A stretch of DNA of 64,000 nucleotides, taken from positions 63,982 to 127,981 of the forward strand of contig NZ_VDGH01000010.1 of NCBI RefSeq assembly GCF_006861795.1. Reading direction: 5' to 3'. This document shows positions 43,952-52,859 of this stretch, piece after piece. Made by a program: the position numbers and the translations under genes. The stretch comes from Psychrobacillus lasiicapitis (GTDB lineage: Bacteria; Bacillota; Bacilli; Bacillales_A; Planococcaceae). How positions within the stretch are numbered: position 1 is the stretch's first letter; every line of letters begins with the position of its first letter. The notes beneath the pieces are model-generated. The model had not been told where the DNA came from. It saw only the letters and a program-made list of their open reading frames with translations, and made no database searches.

Positions 43952-46222
43952 ATGAGTATTTGGTATAAGTTGGGTTCTATTAAAGACGAAGTAGCATGGA
44001 AGGCTAGCAGAGCAGGAAATGCAGTGAAAGACAAAGTAGAAGAAGGTTTTACGAAAACGTATGACAAAGTGGATCATATAAAAGAAAATGTATTATTTGA
44101 AGCTAGATGGAAAATGAGAGATACGAAAGATTTCATTTCGGACTTACGACATAATCCTACAGGTACAATTAGCGATTTAAAATATCGAGTGAGCGATATG
44201 CCTGCTGATAAGCTAGTAGGTCTTCTATTCCCAGGTAGTAAGGCGAGGTTGTCAGCGCAACGTTTAAAAGATCTAGATGCAAATTTAACAGCTAAAGCAA
44301 ACGAGTTAAATAGCTTGTTAGATGACAAAGAAGTGTTAGAGCGTAAAGTAGCTATTGAATTAGAGAACGGCGGAATGGTGCGTCAAAATATCCGTAATAG
44401 CTTAGCGGTTTTTGCATCTGAGTTTGAGAAATTACATAACAAGCCAGAGTATAAGCTAAAAAGTATTGAAACAAAGTTAAATGTAAAATTGGCGATTGAT
44501 CATGGTCAAGGGATTGAGTTTTCTAAATTAGATTCGACACTTCTTAAAATTTACGAAAATGATTTTAGCGTGTTATCGCTGTTTAAAGAAAGTCCGATTA
44601 CAGCAACGATTCTAAAGCTACGTGAAAAATCGTTAACAGAAGAAATCAACCAATGTATGAGCGAAGTTGTGAGCTGTATCCGCAACATACAAAAAATTAA
44701 TCATGATTTAAAAAAGCTGTACGAGTTAACGCATTCATTAAATAGTGAGCTTATGAAAACGAAAGTACTTTTAGATTCAGAAATTGAAGCGTTTATGGAT
44801 GTGATGAACGTTTATGGAACAGATTATGAGTTATACGATGAGCGCGCGGATTTAGTAATTGATAACGTGATAAAAATGGTTGCTTTAGCTGTGCGTCTGT
44901 TAAATACGCCAATTTATTCGAAAGAGCAGGGCAATGAGTTAAATACGGATATAGCTTTCCAAGTCATTACAGATTCGGAGCGTAGTTTAGTAGAAAGCTA
45001 TGGTGCTGAGAGGCTTAATTCGTTACAGGAGCAATATGATGAGTATACAACGCTTCATTTTGAAGACCGTGCCTTAGTAAGCGTTCAAAAAATGCCAGAT
45101 GGTCGTAGTGTAAGACGTGCTTTTGAGGACGTATTAGTAGGTTATGCTAGTCATTATAGTAATGGCAATGCAACGAGCTATTCGTTAGCTTCTGAAAGAC
45201 AAAGTTATGATCATGATTTTGCAGAATATAGACATGTGAGCTTAATTACAGATGCTTATGATTATTGTGTACCGTTCGATAAAGATTACTGGAAAGCAAG
45301 CATTAACCAAGTTGATGGTAAACACAATATCTATACAGATCATTCTGGCAGATATTCAATTGTAACAATCGGGAAAACGTTTGGCTTTGACCGTTTTGTA
45401 ATCTACGATGCGAAAAACAATAAGTCAGCACAGTTTGACTTAAATTTAGGGGAATTCAATTATTTTGATCCGGCCTATCAATTAATTAGCGCAGCTCTTC
45501 ACCCGGTAGGAGAAAATCGTGTTGAAGTCATTTTACTTGGCTGCTTATCAGGCAGCATGCAAAACGTTTACTATAACAGATATATTTATGAAAACGGTCG
45601 CTTAACAGAGGAAGGTGGACAGCTATGGGACAATACGTTAAAAGTTTTAAATGCATTAGAGGAGAATCAAACGATTGTTCATATTGAGCCAAGTGATGAG
45701 CTAGATGGCTTTGTTTATATGGCATCAGAGCGATCTTTTATTGACAACATATATACAAATCAACGCCAACAAACAATTGCATTATATCGCGTTCAAAATG
45801 GCGAAGCTGTATCTATACAGGCACCGGCAAAGATAATGTTAGATAAAAAGAACGTCAATGAATATATTCATAACTTTGCCTTCAATGCGAATAATTATGA
45901 TTCAAACTTAATTCGTGATAATTATTTATATAAATATTTAGGTTTCGGCTTAGCCAACAAAGTAACGATTTTTGGTAAGCGTATGTTTGTGTTAGATTAT
46001 TATTCTGAAACGGGTGACTACCGCTTACTATGTGATGATTACAGAAGTCATATAGGTGTAAGTTGTAAGCAACGAATTTTAGAATTTAACCTTGATACAG
46101 ATGAAATGGTAGCAGAGATGGAAATCGGCATTGAAAATTCAAATGTCCACGAAATTTTATATCATAACAATCGTCTGTATGCAATCGACCTTACACAAGG
46201 GTTATTAGTATACACGGTATAA
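43952..46222 (+). CDS. Large coiled-coil protein of an unknown operon
   Basis: This 756-residue protein has no signal peptide. The first 330 residues are helical with long coiled-coil segments (SAQRLKDLDANLTAKANELN; REKSLTEEINQCMSEVVSCI). The N-terminus has amphipathic, membrane-active character (VAWKASRAGNAVKDKVEEGF). From about residue 400 the chain is beta-rich with repeated Tyr/Asn blocks (GFDRFVIYDAKNNKSAQFDL; NRYIYENGRLTEEGG; IYTNQRQQTIALYRVQNGEA), like a propeller of repeated strands. No known family is recognised. It is the first of four genes behind the WYL regulator. A scaffold or sensor for the membrane proteins downstream is possible. Confidence 0.85.
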   Translation: MSIWYKLGSIKDEVAWKASRAGNAVKDKVEEGFTKTYDKVDHIKENVLFEARWKMRDTKDFISDLRHNPTGTISDLKYRVSDMPADKLVGLLFPGSKARLSAQRLKDLDANLTAKANELNSLLDDKEVLERKVAIELENGGMVRQNIRNSLAVFASEFEKLHNKPEYKLKSIETKLNVKLAIDHGQGIEFSKLDSTLLKIYENDFSVLSLFKESPITATILKLREKSLTEEINQCMSEVVSCIRNIQKINHDLKKLYELTHSLNSELMKTKVLLDSEIEAFMDVMNVYGTDYELYDERADLVIDNVIKMVALAVRLLNTPIYSKEQGNELNTDIAFQVITDSERSLVESYGAERLNSLQEQYDEYTTLHFEDRALVSVQKMPDGRSVRRAFEDVLVGYASHYSNGNATSYSLASERQSYDHDFAEYRHVSLITDAYDYCVPFDKDYWKASINQVDGKHNIYTDHSGRYSIVTIGKTFGFDRFVIYDAKNNKSAQFDLNLGEFNYFDPAYQLISAALHPVGENRVEVILLGCLSGSMQNVYYNRYIYENGRLTEEGGQLWDNTLKVLNALEENQTIVHIEPSDELDGFVYMASERSFIDNIYTNQRQQTIALYRVQNGEAVSIQAPAKIMLDKKNVNEYIHNFAFNANNYDSNLIRDNYLYKYLGFGLANKVTIFGKRMFVLDYYSETGDYRLLCDDYRSHIGVSCKQRILEFNLDTDEMVAEMEIGIENSNVHEILYHNNRLYAIDLTQGLLVYTV

Positions 46223-46306
46223 ATCTCATAAAGGTGATGGGTTTCATTGTAATATCACCTTTAACGTTCTTTGTTAAATAATTAAAAGCAAATGGAAGTG
46301 TTACAG

Positions 46307-47965
46307 ATGTTAGCAAATAATTTGAAACAAATGGATACAATTGCAGTCGATGAAAACCAACCACCGAGCCAATCCATTATGGAGCAGTTTGAACATCTTG
46401 TCGTATCATCGCTTTTTAAAGCGTTCGGATTAAACCCGGCGTTATTTAATGATCAAAATGGTGGTAACGTTGATACGCTAGTAACAGCTCGTAAATATGG
46501 TATTAAAGATGAGCAAGCACGCCAAGCTTACGACAAACGCTCTGCGTATAACAGTAATGATTATCATGGTGGTGGTAAAAGTGGGAGCTACGGTTCAAAA
46601 AACGCAACTTTGAGCAAAATGCGTGATGATGGGACATTAGTAGATGCTTATACTGGTGAGTCGCTAAACGGGAAATTCGATTTAGATCATGTTATATCAG
46701 CAAAAAAAATTCACGGCGACCCGGCTCGTTTACTTGCTGGTTTAGATGGTGTCGAGCTAGCGAACCAAGATACCAATTTGAACGCAACGAATTTTTCCAT
46801 TAACCGTAGTAAAAATGCCGATACGATGGATGAAGTAGTTGCTAGGCTACAACAACGTCAAGCAGCGAATGAGCAAAAACTAAAAGAGTTAAAAAGCATC
46901 AAAAATCCAACACCAGAACAGCAAAAGCAAATTGAGAAGCATGAAAATCTGTTGAAAGCTGATTTTGAACTAATGAAAAAGGCTGATAAAAAAGCGCGAG
47001 CAGTTTATAATGCACAGCTTGGAAAAGCGTATTATGCAAGTGGCAAGTTTTTAAAGCCTGCTGGGAAAGATGCAGCAATAACAGGCTATAAAATGGGCTT
47101 ACGCCAAGTGTTAGGGCTGCTTTTTACAGAGATTTGGATTTCTGTTCGTAAAGGCATCAAAAATTTAATTCAAAAAATGAAGCAAAACTTCCAAATCAAA
47201 GAGTTTTTCATAGCCATCGCTGATATTTTTAAATCAACGATTCAAAACATCATCATTAAGTATAAAAAGTTTATTGAGACGTTTAAGGAAGGATTGATTG
47301 CAGGGGTTTTATCTTCAATTACGACCACGATTGTTAATATTTTCATAGGAACAGCAAAGCGTGTCGTACAAGTGATTCGTGAATGTTGGGCGAGCATCGT
47401 TGAAATATCTAAAATTCTATTTTTTTGTGACGATCATACGACATTTTCTCAAAAGATGAAAGCTGTCGCAAAGATTCTTGTCGGTCTTGCAACTGTGTTA
47501 CTTGGAACGCTGATTCATGAGGCGGTTTTAAAAATTCCAGGCCTCGGTCAATTTGACGATGTTAGTGATGCACTGGCCATCTTTTTAAGCGCTTTCCTTA
47601 CAGGGATTATTAGTATTGGTCTGTTATATTTCATTGACCATGCCCAAGAAGTAAAACAATTTTTTACGTTCTCATATTGGTTAAGGGACAATATTAAAGA
47701 ACAAACAGCGTACTACGAAAACGTAAATAAGCAACTTGCTCAAAAGGCGAGTGAGCTGGCACAAATTACGTACCAAGAAATTGAGGAGTTAATTGGTAAA
47801 GTACGTTCTTATAATGAAAAAATTGAAAATGCTTCTACAAAAGAGGAGTTAAATTGTATACTCACATCCATCGTAAAAGCGGAAAATATTAATATGAGTT
47901 ATGAAACAAAAGAGCAACTTCGCAAGAAGATGCTCGATAAGACGACAAAGTTTGTGTTTGAATAG
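46307..47965 (+). CDS. HNH-like module fused to membrane helices
   Basis: This 552-residue protein begins with a helix, then a zone with an HNH-nuclease pattern: AYTGESLNGKFDLDHVISAK (Asp-Leu-Asp-His at 125-128), then LANQDTNLNATNFSINRSKN, with the spaced Asn residues expected of the fold. After a charged coiled coil, the C-terminal 260 residues contain at least three hydrophobic segments (GLIAGVLSSITTTIVNIFIG; LVGLATVLLGTLIHEAVL; FLSAFLTGIISIGLLYFIDH). The start at 46307 is chosen for GGAAG 8 bases upstream; 46292 has none. The mix of nuclease-like and membrane parts is unusual. Some databases may call relatives lactate permease, which nothing here supports. Confidence 0.8.
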   Translation: MLANNLKQMDTIAVDENQPPSQSIMEQFEHLVVSSLFKAFGLNPALFNDQNGGNVDTLVTARKYGIKDEQARQAYDKRSAYNSNDYHGGGKSGSYGSKNATLSKMRDDGTLVDAYTGESLNGKFDLDHVISAKKIHGDPARLLAGLDGVELANQDTNLNATNFSINRSKNADTMDEVVARLQQRQAANEQKLKELKSIKNPTPEQQKQIEKHENLLKADFELMKKADKKARAVYNAQLGKAYYASGKFLKPAGKDAAITGYKMGLRQVLGLLFTEIWISVRKGIKNLIQKMKQNFQIKEFFIAIADIFKSTIQNIIIKYKKFIETFKEGLIAGVLSSITTTIVNIFIGTAKRVVQVIRECWASIVEISKILFFCDDHTTFSQKMKAVAKILVGLATVLLGTLIHEAVLKIPGLGQFDDVSDALAIFLSAFLTGIISIGLLYFIDHAQEVKQFFTFSYWLRDNIKEQTAYYENVNKQLAQKASELAQITYQEIEELIGKVRSYNEKIENASTKEELNCILTSIVKAENINMSYETKEQLRKKMLDKTTKFVFE

Positions 47966-48298
47966 TCTTAACGTAGCTGTAAATATCGAATACATTGTCG
48001 ACTTTGGGATTTAAATTTGAAAAAGTATTACATGATTATGAAAAAATAACGTTTGGACTCTATTGACCAGAGCTTTAACTTACTCAAATACTTCAATCAA
48101 AACAAAACCCTGTACCCCTACGAGCCACTCGCAAAAGCCGTAAAGTCGGTCGTGTGAAGAAATAGATGACGCTTAAAGAAGGAGACGCTATACAGGTGTT
48201 TTTTATAATAGGTTTATTAAATTCTGCATTTATGGATTATAAATTTGTGAAGTATATAGAAATAAAAAAAATATTAATTTTTACATAGAGGTGATTGT
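47966..48298. other. Spacer inside the WYL-controlled block
   Basis: These 333 bases break the otherwise tight gene set. One frame (about 48050-48160) reads SIDQSFNLLKYFNQNKTLYP, then YEPLAKAVKSVV and a stop, protein-like but unassigned. It may be a relic of a lost gene. A ribosome site (GAGGTGATTGT) for the next gene is at the right end. No terminator hairpin is obvious, so transcription may run through. Confidence 0.4.
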
Positions 48299-49150
48299 AT
48301 GCTAAACGGTTCATTGAAAAAAGAAGCTGTTGAAAAATTAAAAAAAGAAGTATCAAATTATGAAAATGCACAAAAAAATGTACAAAAAGCTGCGGTGAAT
48401 TTACATAATTCTCGTACATCGGCATTGGAAGTCATTCACAATGTAGAACGCTATATCAATTCAATTGCTAATACACCGAAGGAATTTGACAAGGAATTTG
48501 ATGCAATTCGCATTAATACTGCAAGCTTTAAAGCATTAAGTGAAATTACGTATGATGAAAAATTAATGATTAAAATTGCTGGTGGAGGTTCGGTAGCCGG
48601 TGTAGCAGCTGGTGTAGCTACAGCAGCATTTGCACCAACAGCAGCCATGGCAATAGCTACAACTTTTGGAACAGCTTCAACTGGTGCTGCTATTTCAGGA
48701 TTAACTGGAGCGGCGGCAACAAATGCGGCCTTGGCTTGGCTTGGTGGTGGTGCATTAGCTGCAGGTGGTGGCGGTATGGCTACGGGTAACGCATTATTAG
48801 CATTAGCAGGTCCAATTGGTTGGAGCATTGGTGCAGCAAGTCTACTAGCGGGTGGCGTATATGCAAGCAAAAAAAATAAAGAGGCTGCGATAAAAGCAGA
48901 TAAAGAAAGATTAGAAATTGCAAAAGAACGTAGTAAAATTGATGCGATTCAATATGAAATTGTTGAATTAACTTCTACGACAAAAAAATTAATGAATGAA
49001 TTATATAAAATGATCACGAATTTTACGAATGCATCACAAAACATTACTTCATTCGAACAATATTCGTCAGATCAAAGACAAGAGTTAATCGCAATAATTA
49101 ATAACACTTCTTCATTGTCGAAATTATTTATGAAAGAAATAGGAAAATAA
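48299..49150 (+). CDS. Glycine-zipper membrane protein (pore-like)
   Basis: This 283-residue protein has an N-terminal coiled coil (residues 1-90) and a long Gly/Ala-rich hydrophobic segment (94-190: AGGGSVAGVAAGVATAAFAP, WLGGGALAAGGGGMATGNAL). A second coiled coil (IKADKERLEIAKERSKIDAI) follows. This helix-hairpin-helix plan is like that of pore-forming or dynamin-partner proteins, and the GGGALAAGGGGMA motif occurs in many glycine-zipper proteins of mobile elements. The start has GAGGTGATTGT upstream. It ends 1 base before the next gene starts, so they are coupled. Confidence 0.85.
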   Translation: MLNGSLKKEAVEKLKKEVSNYENAQKNVQKAAVNLHNSRTSALEVIHNVERYINSIANTPKEFDKEFDAIRINTASFKALSEITYDEKLMIKIAGGGSVAGVAAGVATAAFAPTAAMAIATTFGTASTGAAISGLTGAAATNAALAWLGGGALAAGGGGMATGNALLALAGPIGWSIGAASLLAGGVYASKKNKEAAIKADKERLEIAKERSKIDAIQYEIVELTSTTKKLMNELYKMITNFTNASQNITSFEQYSSDQRQELIAIINNTSSLSKLFMKEIGK

Positions 49151-49151
49151 T

Positions 49152-50636
49152 ATGGCAGTTTGGAAAGATCAATTCGTTGCAGCTGGTGTCGATGGATTTA
49201 ATGTTTGGAAGAGTCAATCGATTGCAAAACAGTTAGATTCAATAGTCAGCGATACATTAAAAGAAAAACAAATTCAAAATGAAAATTTTGAAAAAGCATT
49301 ACAGCACGTAGCAAAAATGCGCCAATTTTTAAATTCACCAGAAAATATTTTAGGTTCTCAAAAAACAAAGCATGGTGAAATCGCTGAAAATTTTGAGGTG
49401 CATATCCGGAACGCTAAAGCAGCTTTAAACGGTCAAGCAAATGTTGCAATGTTCGAAGGTGTGGGAAGAACAGCGCCAGAAGATTTTATTTTGAACGGTG
49501 TAAAAGCGCAATCGAAATTCATTAACGGAGCGAATAATTCGTTGTCTAGTGTGTTAGAGCATTTTGATAAATACCAAGATAAGGCGATGGATTATATAAT
49601 TCCTAAAGATCAATACAATATCATTCAAGCTTTGCGCAGTGGTCAAAACTCTACGGATTTAAGTGAAAAATCCATTAGATCGATTCTACAGAAAGTAGAT
49701 GAGATAGAACAACAAACAGGACGTTCATTTGATGATGTTGTAAAACAGTCTATTTCGAAATACGGCGAAGTACAAACAGGAAAAGCACACGAAACACTCC
49801 AAAATAATCAAGAACAAATCGTCGAAGAAAATCAACAAAAAATAAATGAAATTGATAAAGATGCTGAGCAAAAAAAGGAAGTAGTACAAGCAAATGCTGG
49901 CCCGTCATTAAAAGAAGGAATGAAGGTTGCGGGTACTGCCGCAGCAATTAGTGCAGCTTTGAGCGCTTGTACAAACATTTATTCAAAAGTAAAATCTGGT
50001 ACGAAGCTGTCCGATTTTACAGCTGATGACTGGAAAGAGGTCGGACTACAGTCAGGAAAAGCCGGTGCAAAAGCAAGTGTTACAGCTGGTTCAATTTATA
50101 CTTTGACAAATTTAACGTCGTTGTCGGCTCCGTTTGCAGGGGCAGTGACGAGTGCGGCGATGGGAGTTACTTCGCTTTTAGTAGATCATCAAAAAGGTCA
50201 AATTGATTTAGATGAAGTTGTAACGCAAGGTCAAATTTTATGTTTAGAAGCAGGTGTTGCAGCAATTGGTGGTGCGATTGGTCAAACACTTATTCCAATA
50301 CCGGTACTAGGAGCGATTATCGGTACGGTAACGACCAATTTCGTTTGGGGTATTGCAAAAGGGAAACTAGGTCAAAAAGAAGCTGCATTAAAGCGTCATA
50401 TGGATGAGTATATGGCAGGATTATTAGCAAAAGTAGATAATGCGTATCATGAAATTATTCAAAAAATAGATGTGATGTATGCGCGGTTTAACACATTAAT
50501 TGATGCAGCGTTTGACTTGAATACGAATAAAGCAACATTAGCTGCGGCTTCGATTCAATTAGCACGAGAAGTTGGTGTTGAAGAGCATAGAATTTTAAAA
50601 AATGAAGTTGATTTAGAGGCATTTTTCTTAAACTAA
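49152..50636 (+). CDS. Second Gly/Ala-rich membrane-insertion protein
   Basis: This 494-residue protein has a helical, coiled-coil N-terminal half (residues 1-250, with HETLQNNQEQIVEENQQKIN). It then has three hydrophobic Gly/Ala-rich patches (about 255-285, 310-350 and 370-415; AGVAAIGGAIGQTLIPIPVL) and a helical tail. The plan parallels that of the 283-residue neighbour, suggesting a two-component membrane-active pair like tripartite alpha pore toxins. The gene follows the previous one by 1 base and is the last of the set. Confidence 0.85.
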   Translation: MAVWKDQFVAAGVDGFNVWKSQSIAKQLDSIVSDTLKEKQIQNENFEKALQHVAKMRQFLNSPENILGSQKTKHGEIAENFEVHIRNAKAALNGQANVAMFEGVGRTAPEDFILNGVKAQSKFINGANNSLSSVLEHFDKYQDKAMDYIIPKDQYNIIQALRSGQNSTDLSEKSIRSILQKVDEIEQQTGRSFDDVVKQSISKYGEVQTGKAHETLQNNQEQIVEENQQKINEIDKDAEQKKEVVQANAGPSLKEGMKVAGTAAAISAALSACTNIYSKVKSGTKLSDFTADDWKEVGLQSGKAGAKASVTAGSIYTLTNLTSLSAPFAGAVTSAAMGVTSLLVDHQKGQIDLDEVVTQGQILCLEAGVAAIGGAIGQTLIPIPVLGAIIGTVTTNFVWGIAKGKLGQKEAALKRHMDEYMAGLLAKVDNAYHEIIQKIDVMYARFNTLIDAAFDLNTNKATLAAASIQLAREVGVEEHRILKNEVDLEAFFLN

Positions 50637-50946
50637 ATTTAATATGGTATTAAGAAGGTAGTCTTTTGTATATTTTTTAAAAAATAGTGCTGAGTAAGTT
50701 AGCGCTCGCACAATTACAATTATAAATGAAAGTGCTGTTTGATTGAGCAGCTTTTTTTATGAGTAAGGACAAAAAGAAAATTAATTGGCTATCTGACACC
50801 AATACCGGGAAAGCAGTGTCTGCATTGACTGCCCCCCATTTTTCGAGAACGACATCCATGGTGCTTCTTCCCTTCGCAAATCACAGGAGTATCCCATAAA
50901 TAATAGATGTCGTTCTGAAAAACTTAAGTAGATCCAATAGGGCAAA
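50637..50946. other. Intergenic region with hairpins and a gene start fragment
   Basis: A weak terminator-like hairpin (GCTG-TTTGATTGA-GCAGC, then seven T) lies near 50733-50760, behind the last effector gene. Further right, a minus-strand ORF start at 50859 (MDVVLEKWGAVNADTAFPVL, then VSDSQL) is GC-richer, like the adjoining permease, and appears cut after about 28 codons. An 11-bp inverted repeat AGAACGACATC (50846-50856) / GATGTCGTTCT (50906-50916) spans its start codon. Confidence 0.45.
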
Positions 50947-52266
50947 TCAATACTTTTCTGATATACGTTGCGGTTTCCAGAACTGCTCTAGTAATATGAC
51001 CAGAATGGTTCCAACAAGAAGGCCATTGCTGACAACATCCTGGATGACCGCTGGCAGTGTGCTGAAAAGACCGGTCGGCAGGAACATGATGCCAATGCTG
51101 ATCAAAAGCGTAATGCCAAGGATGGACAGTCTGCGCTGATCGAGTATTTCTTTCGTAAGTGACGTTAGCGCAATCGCAATCATATTAATGAAAGAAGCCA
51201 TCAAAGCTGCATTCGCGATCGGTCCTGGAAGAAGCGACAGTACATGGACGATGGACGGAATAAGTGCGAGAACAGCAAGTCCCATGCTTGCGAATAGGAA
51301 TGGCTTGATCTTCTTTTCACCAGTCATTTGCAAGAAGCCAGCCGTGACAGGGAGTGGCACGACCACGAGCGATGAAAAGCCGGATGCAAGAATATGAGAT
51401 ATGCCGCCTGTATACAAGCTGCGATTGATTGTCGACTCGAAATTCTTTGTATCATTGCCAAGAGATTGACGGACTGCGGTAACCGCAGCAATCGTATTGG
51501 AGATGAGCAGGAAAGAAAACAGTATTGCTGTAACAATTATCCCAGCATTCAACTTCGGCAATCCCCAGGCAAGCAGTTCCGGAACTTGGAATATCGCTGA
51601 ATGTGTTGGCGTACTGATTGATGCCTTGCCTAGGACAAGTGCAATGAGCCATCCTGCAAGAATACCAATAAGAACGGCGTAGCTCTTCACCCAGCCTTTC
51701 CCCTTGTTGGAGAGTAGGATGACAAAGATGAAGACGAAGAAGGCAATCGCTGCCATACCATAGTCAGGCACAGCCGGGTCCTCTTTTACTGCAAGCATCC
51801 CTTCAAGGAATACACCACTCAGCTGCAGAGCTAGCAGTAATAGAAACGTTCCAGTAACGAGCGGACTAAAGAGAAACAGGATTTTTTGCACCAGTCCACT
51901 GATGCCGAGTACGATTAAAAGAATACCTGCAAAGAACACAGCCCCCATAAGGAGGGGCAAAGCTGTCTGCGGGTCACCAGTCTGCTGGATCGCAATTGCT
52001 CCTAGCATGACGAATATGCTGACCCATGAGCCAGCAGGACCGTCTGCAAGAGGGAGCCTGTGACCGATGAATCCTTGAAGGAATGAACTGATTCCGACGA
52101 TGAAGAAGACACGCTGCATGAGCGAGGTGATTTCATCAATGGAAAGGCCGAACGCCCCGCCAATTACAATCGGCAGAGCAATCGCATTCGCCAAAAGGAA
52201 GATGAACCATTGGAACGTACTAAGTGTTCCGTTAATATATTTCTTATCCAAAACTTTCACCTGCAC
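50947..52266 (-). CDS. NCS2-family nucleobase (uracil/xanthine-type) permease
   Basis: This 439-residue membrane transporter has about 12-14 helices. It shows the NCS2 signatures: the FIGHRLPLADGPAGSWVSIF region early, SNTIAAVTAVRQSLG, and the motif block GGISHILASGFSSLVVVPLP. Likely substrates are purines (xanthine, uric acid) or uracil. The start is GTG at 52266, or the internal GTG 6 bases later; no strong ribosome site is visible. Codon usage is distinctly richer in G and C than in all neighbours, which suggests recent transfer. A truncated ORF follows it on the same strand. Confidence 0.9.
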   Translation of the reverse strand: MQVKVLDKKYINGTLSTFQWFIFLLANAIALPIVIGGAFGLSIDEITSLMQRVFFIVGISSFLQGFIGHRLPLADGPAGSWVSIFVMLGAIAIQQTGDPQTALPLLMGAVFFAGILLIVLGISGLVQKILFLFSPLVTGTFLLLLALQLSGVFLEGMLAVKEDPAVPDYGMAAIAFFVFIFVILLSNKGKGWVKSYAVLIGILAGWLIALVLGKASISTPTHSAIFQVPELLAWGLPKLNAGIIVTAILFSFLLISNTIAAVTAVRQSLGNDTKNFESTINRSLYTGGISHILASGFSSLVVVPLPVTAGFLQMTGEKKIKPFLFASMGLAVLALIPSIVHVLSLLPGPIANAALMASFINMIAIALTSLTKEILDQRRLSILGITLLISIGIMFLPTGLFSTLPAVIQDVVSNGLLVGTILVILLEQFWKPQRISEKY

Positions 52267-52542
52267 AATCTATGTAATTTCAGCTGGGGAAAATCTGGTC
52301 ACGATCAAGGTTTTTCCTGATTATGGCCATTTTATTTTGCACCCGCTGTTAACAAAATTTCTTCAATTTCTTAAATCCTCTAACATTCTAAAGCGTAGGT
52401 ATGCCCCTAATATCCTTATACAAAATACGAGAGTTTGATAATTGAGAAATCATAAAGTAATGATATTCTATTTGATATCATATGGGAAATATTAAAAAAG
52501 TTAGTTTTTCTTATATTTTTCATATACAAGAGGGTTTCATTA

Positions 52543-52740
52543 ATGGATGTAACTATAGAGGATTGTGGCAGAAAGGTTTCAGCTACAGCCAAAAGATTAC
52601 ATATTTCATAACCTCCGCTGAGCCAATAATTAAAAGTGATGAAAAAAGAGTAAGGGACAAAACTAGTAGAGAGAACTGGCAGATTTTTAGAAGTGACAGA
52701 GGCAGGATCAGCAACCTCTATTATTCTTATACCGTCATTC
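52543..52740 (+). pseudogene. Ghost of a LysR-family regulator (N-terminal HTH)
   Basis: In one frame from ATG 52543, with stops, the sequence reads GRKVSATAKRLHIS-stop-PPLSQ-stop-LKVMKKE-stop-GTKLVERTGRFLEVTEAGSA. This lines up with the LysR HTH of the intact gene at 56179-57054 (ERKISAAAKRLHMSQPPLSQ, then QLKAMEKELGSKLVERSGKY). Two Gln codons (CAA to TAA) and one Leu codon have become stops. The effector-binding domain is missing. It is a heavily decayed paralogue. The region 52267-52542 holds nothing else visible. Confidence 0.75.
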
Positions 52741-52859
52741 TAATGGTGTTTATACAAATTTAATATATTGTTCATTTTGATTTTATATATTGTTTATATG
52801 GATTTTATACTCTTTGTTTATTATTTGGTTATACGAAAATTAAAGGAGATGTAAAATCT

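Noticed and set aside
48451-48870. 139-codon Ala/Pro-rich minus-strand ORF
   Set aside because: It is the reverse reading of the Gly/Ala-rich membrane segment of the 48299-49150 gene, a composition artefact.
52482-52763. 93-codon plus-strand ORF
   Set aside because: It runs through the ghost LysR gene in a different frame; the LysR frame explains the sequence better.
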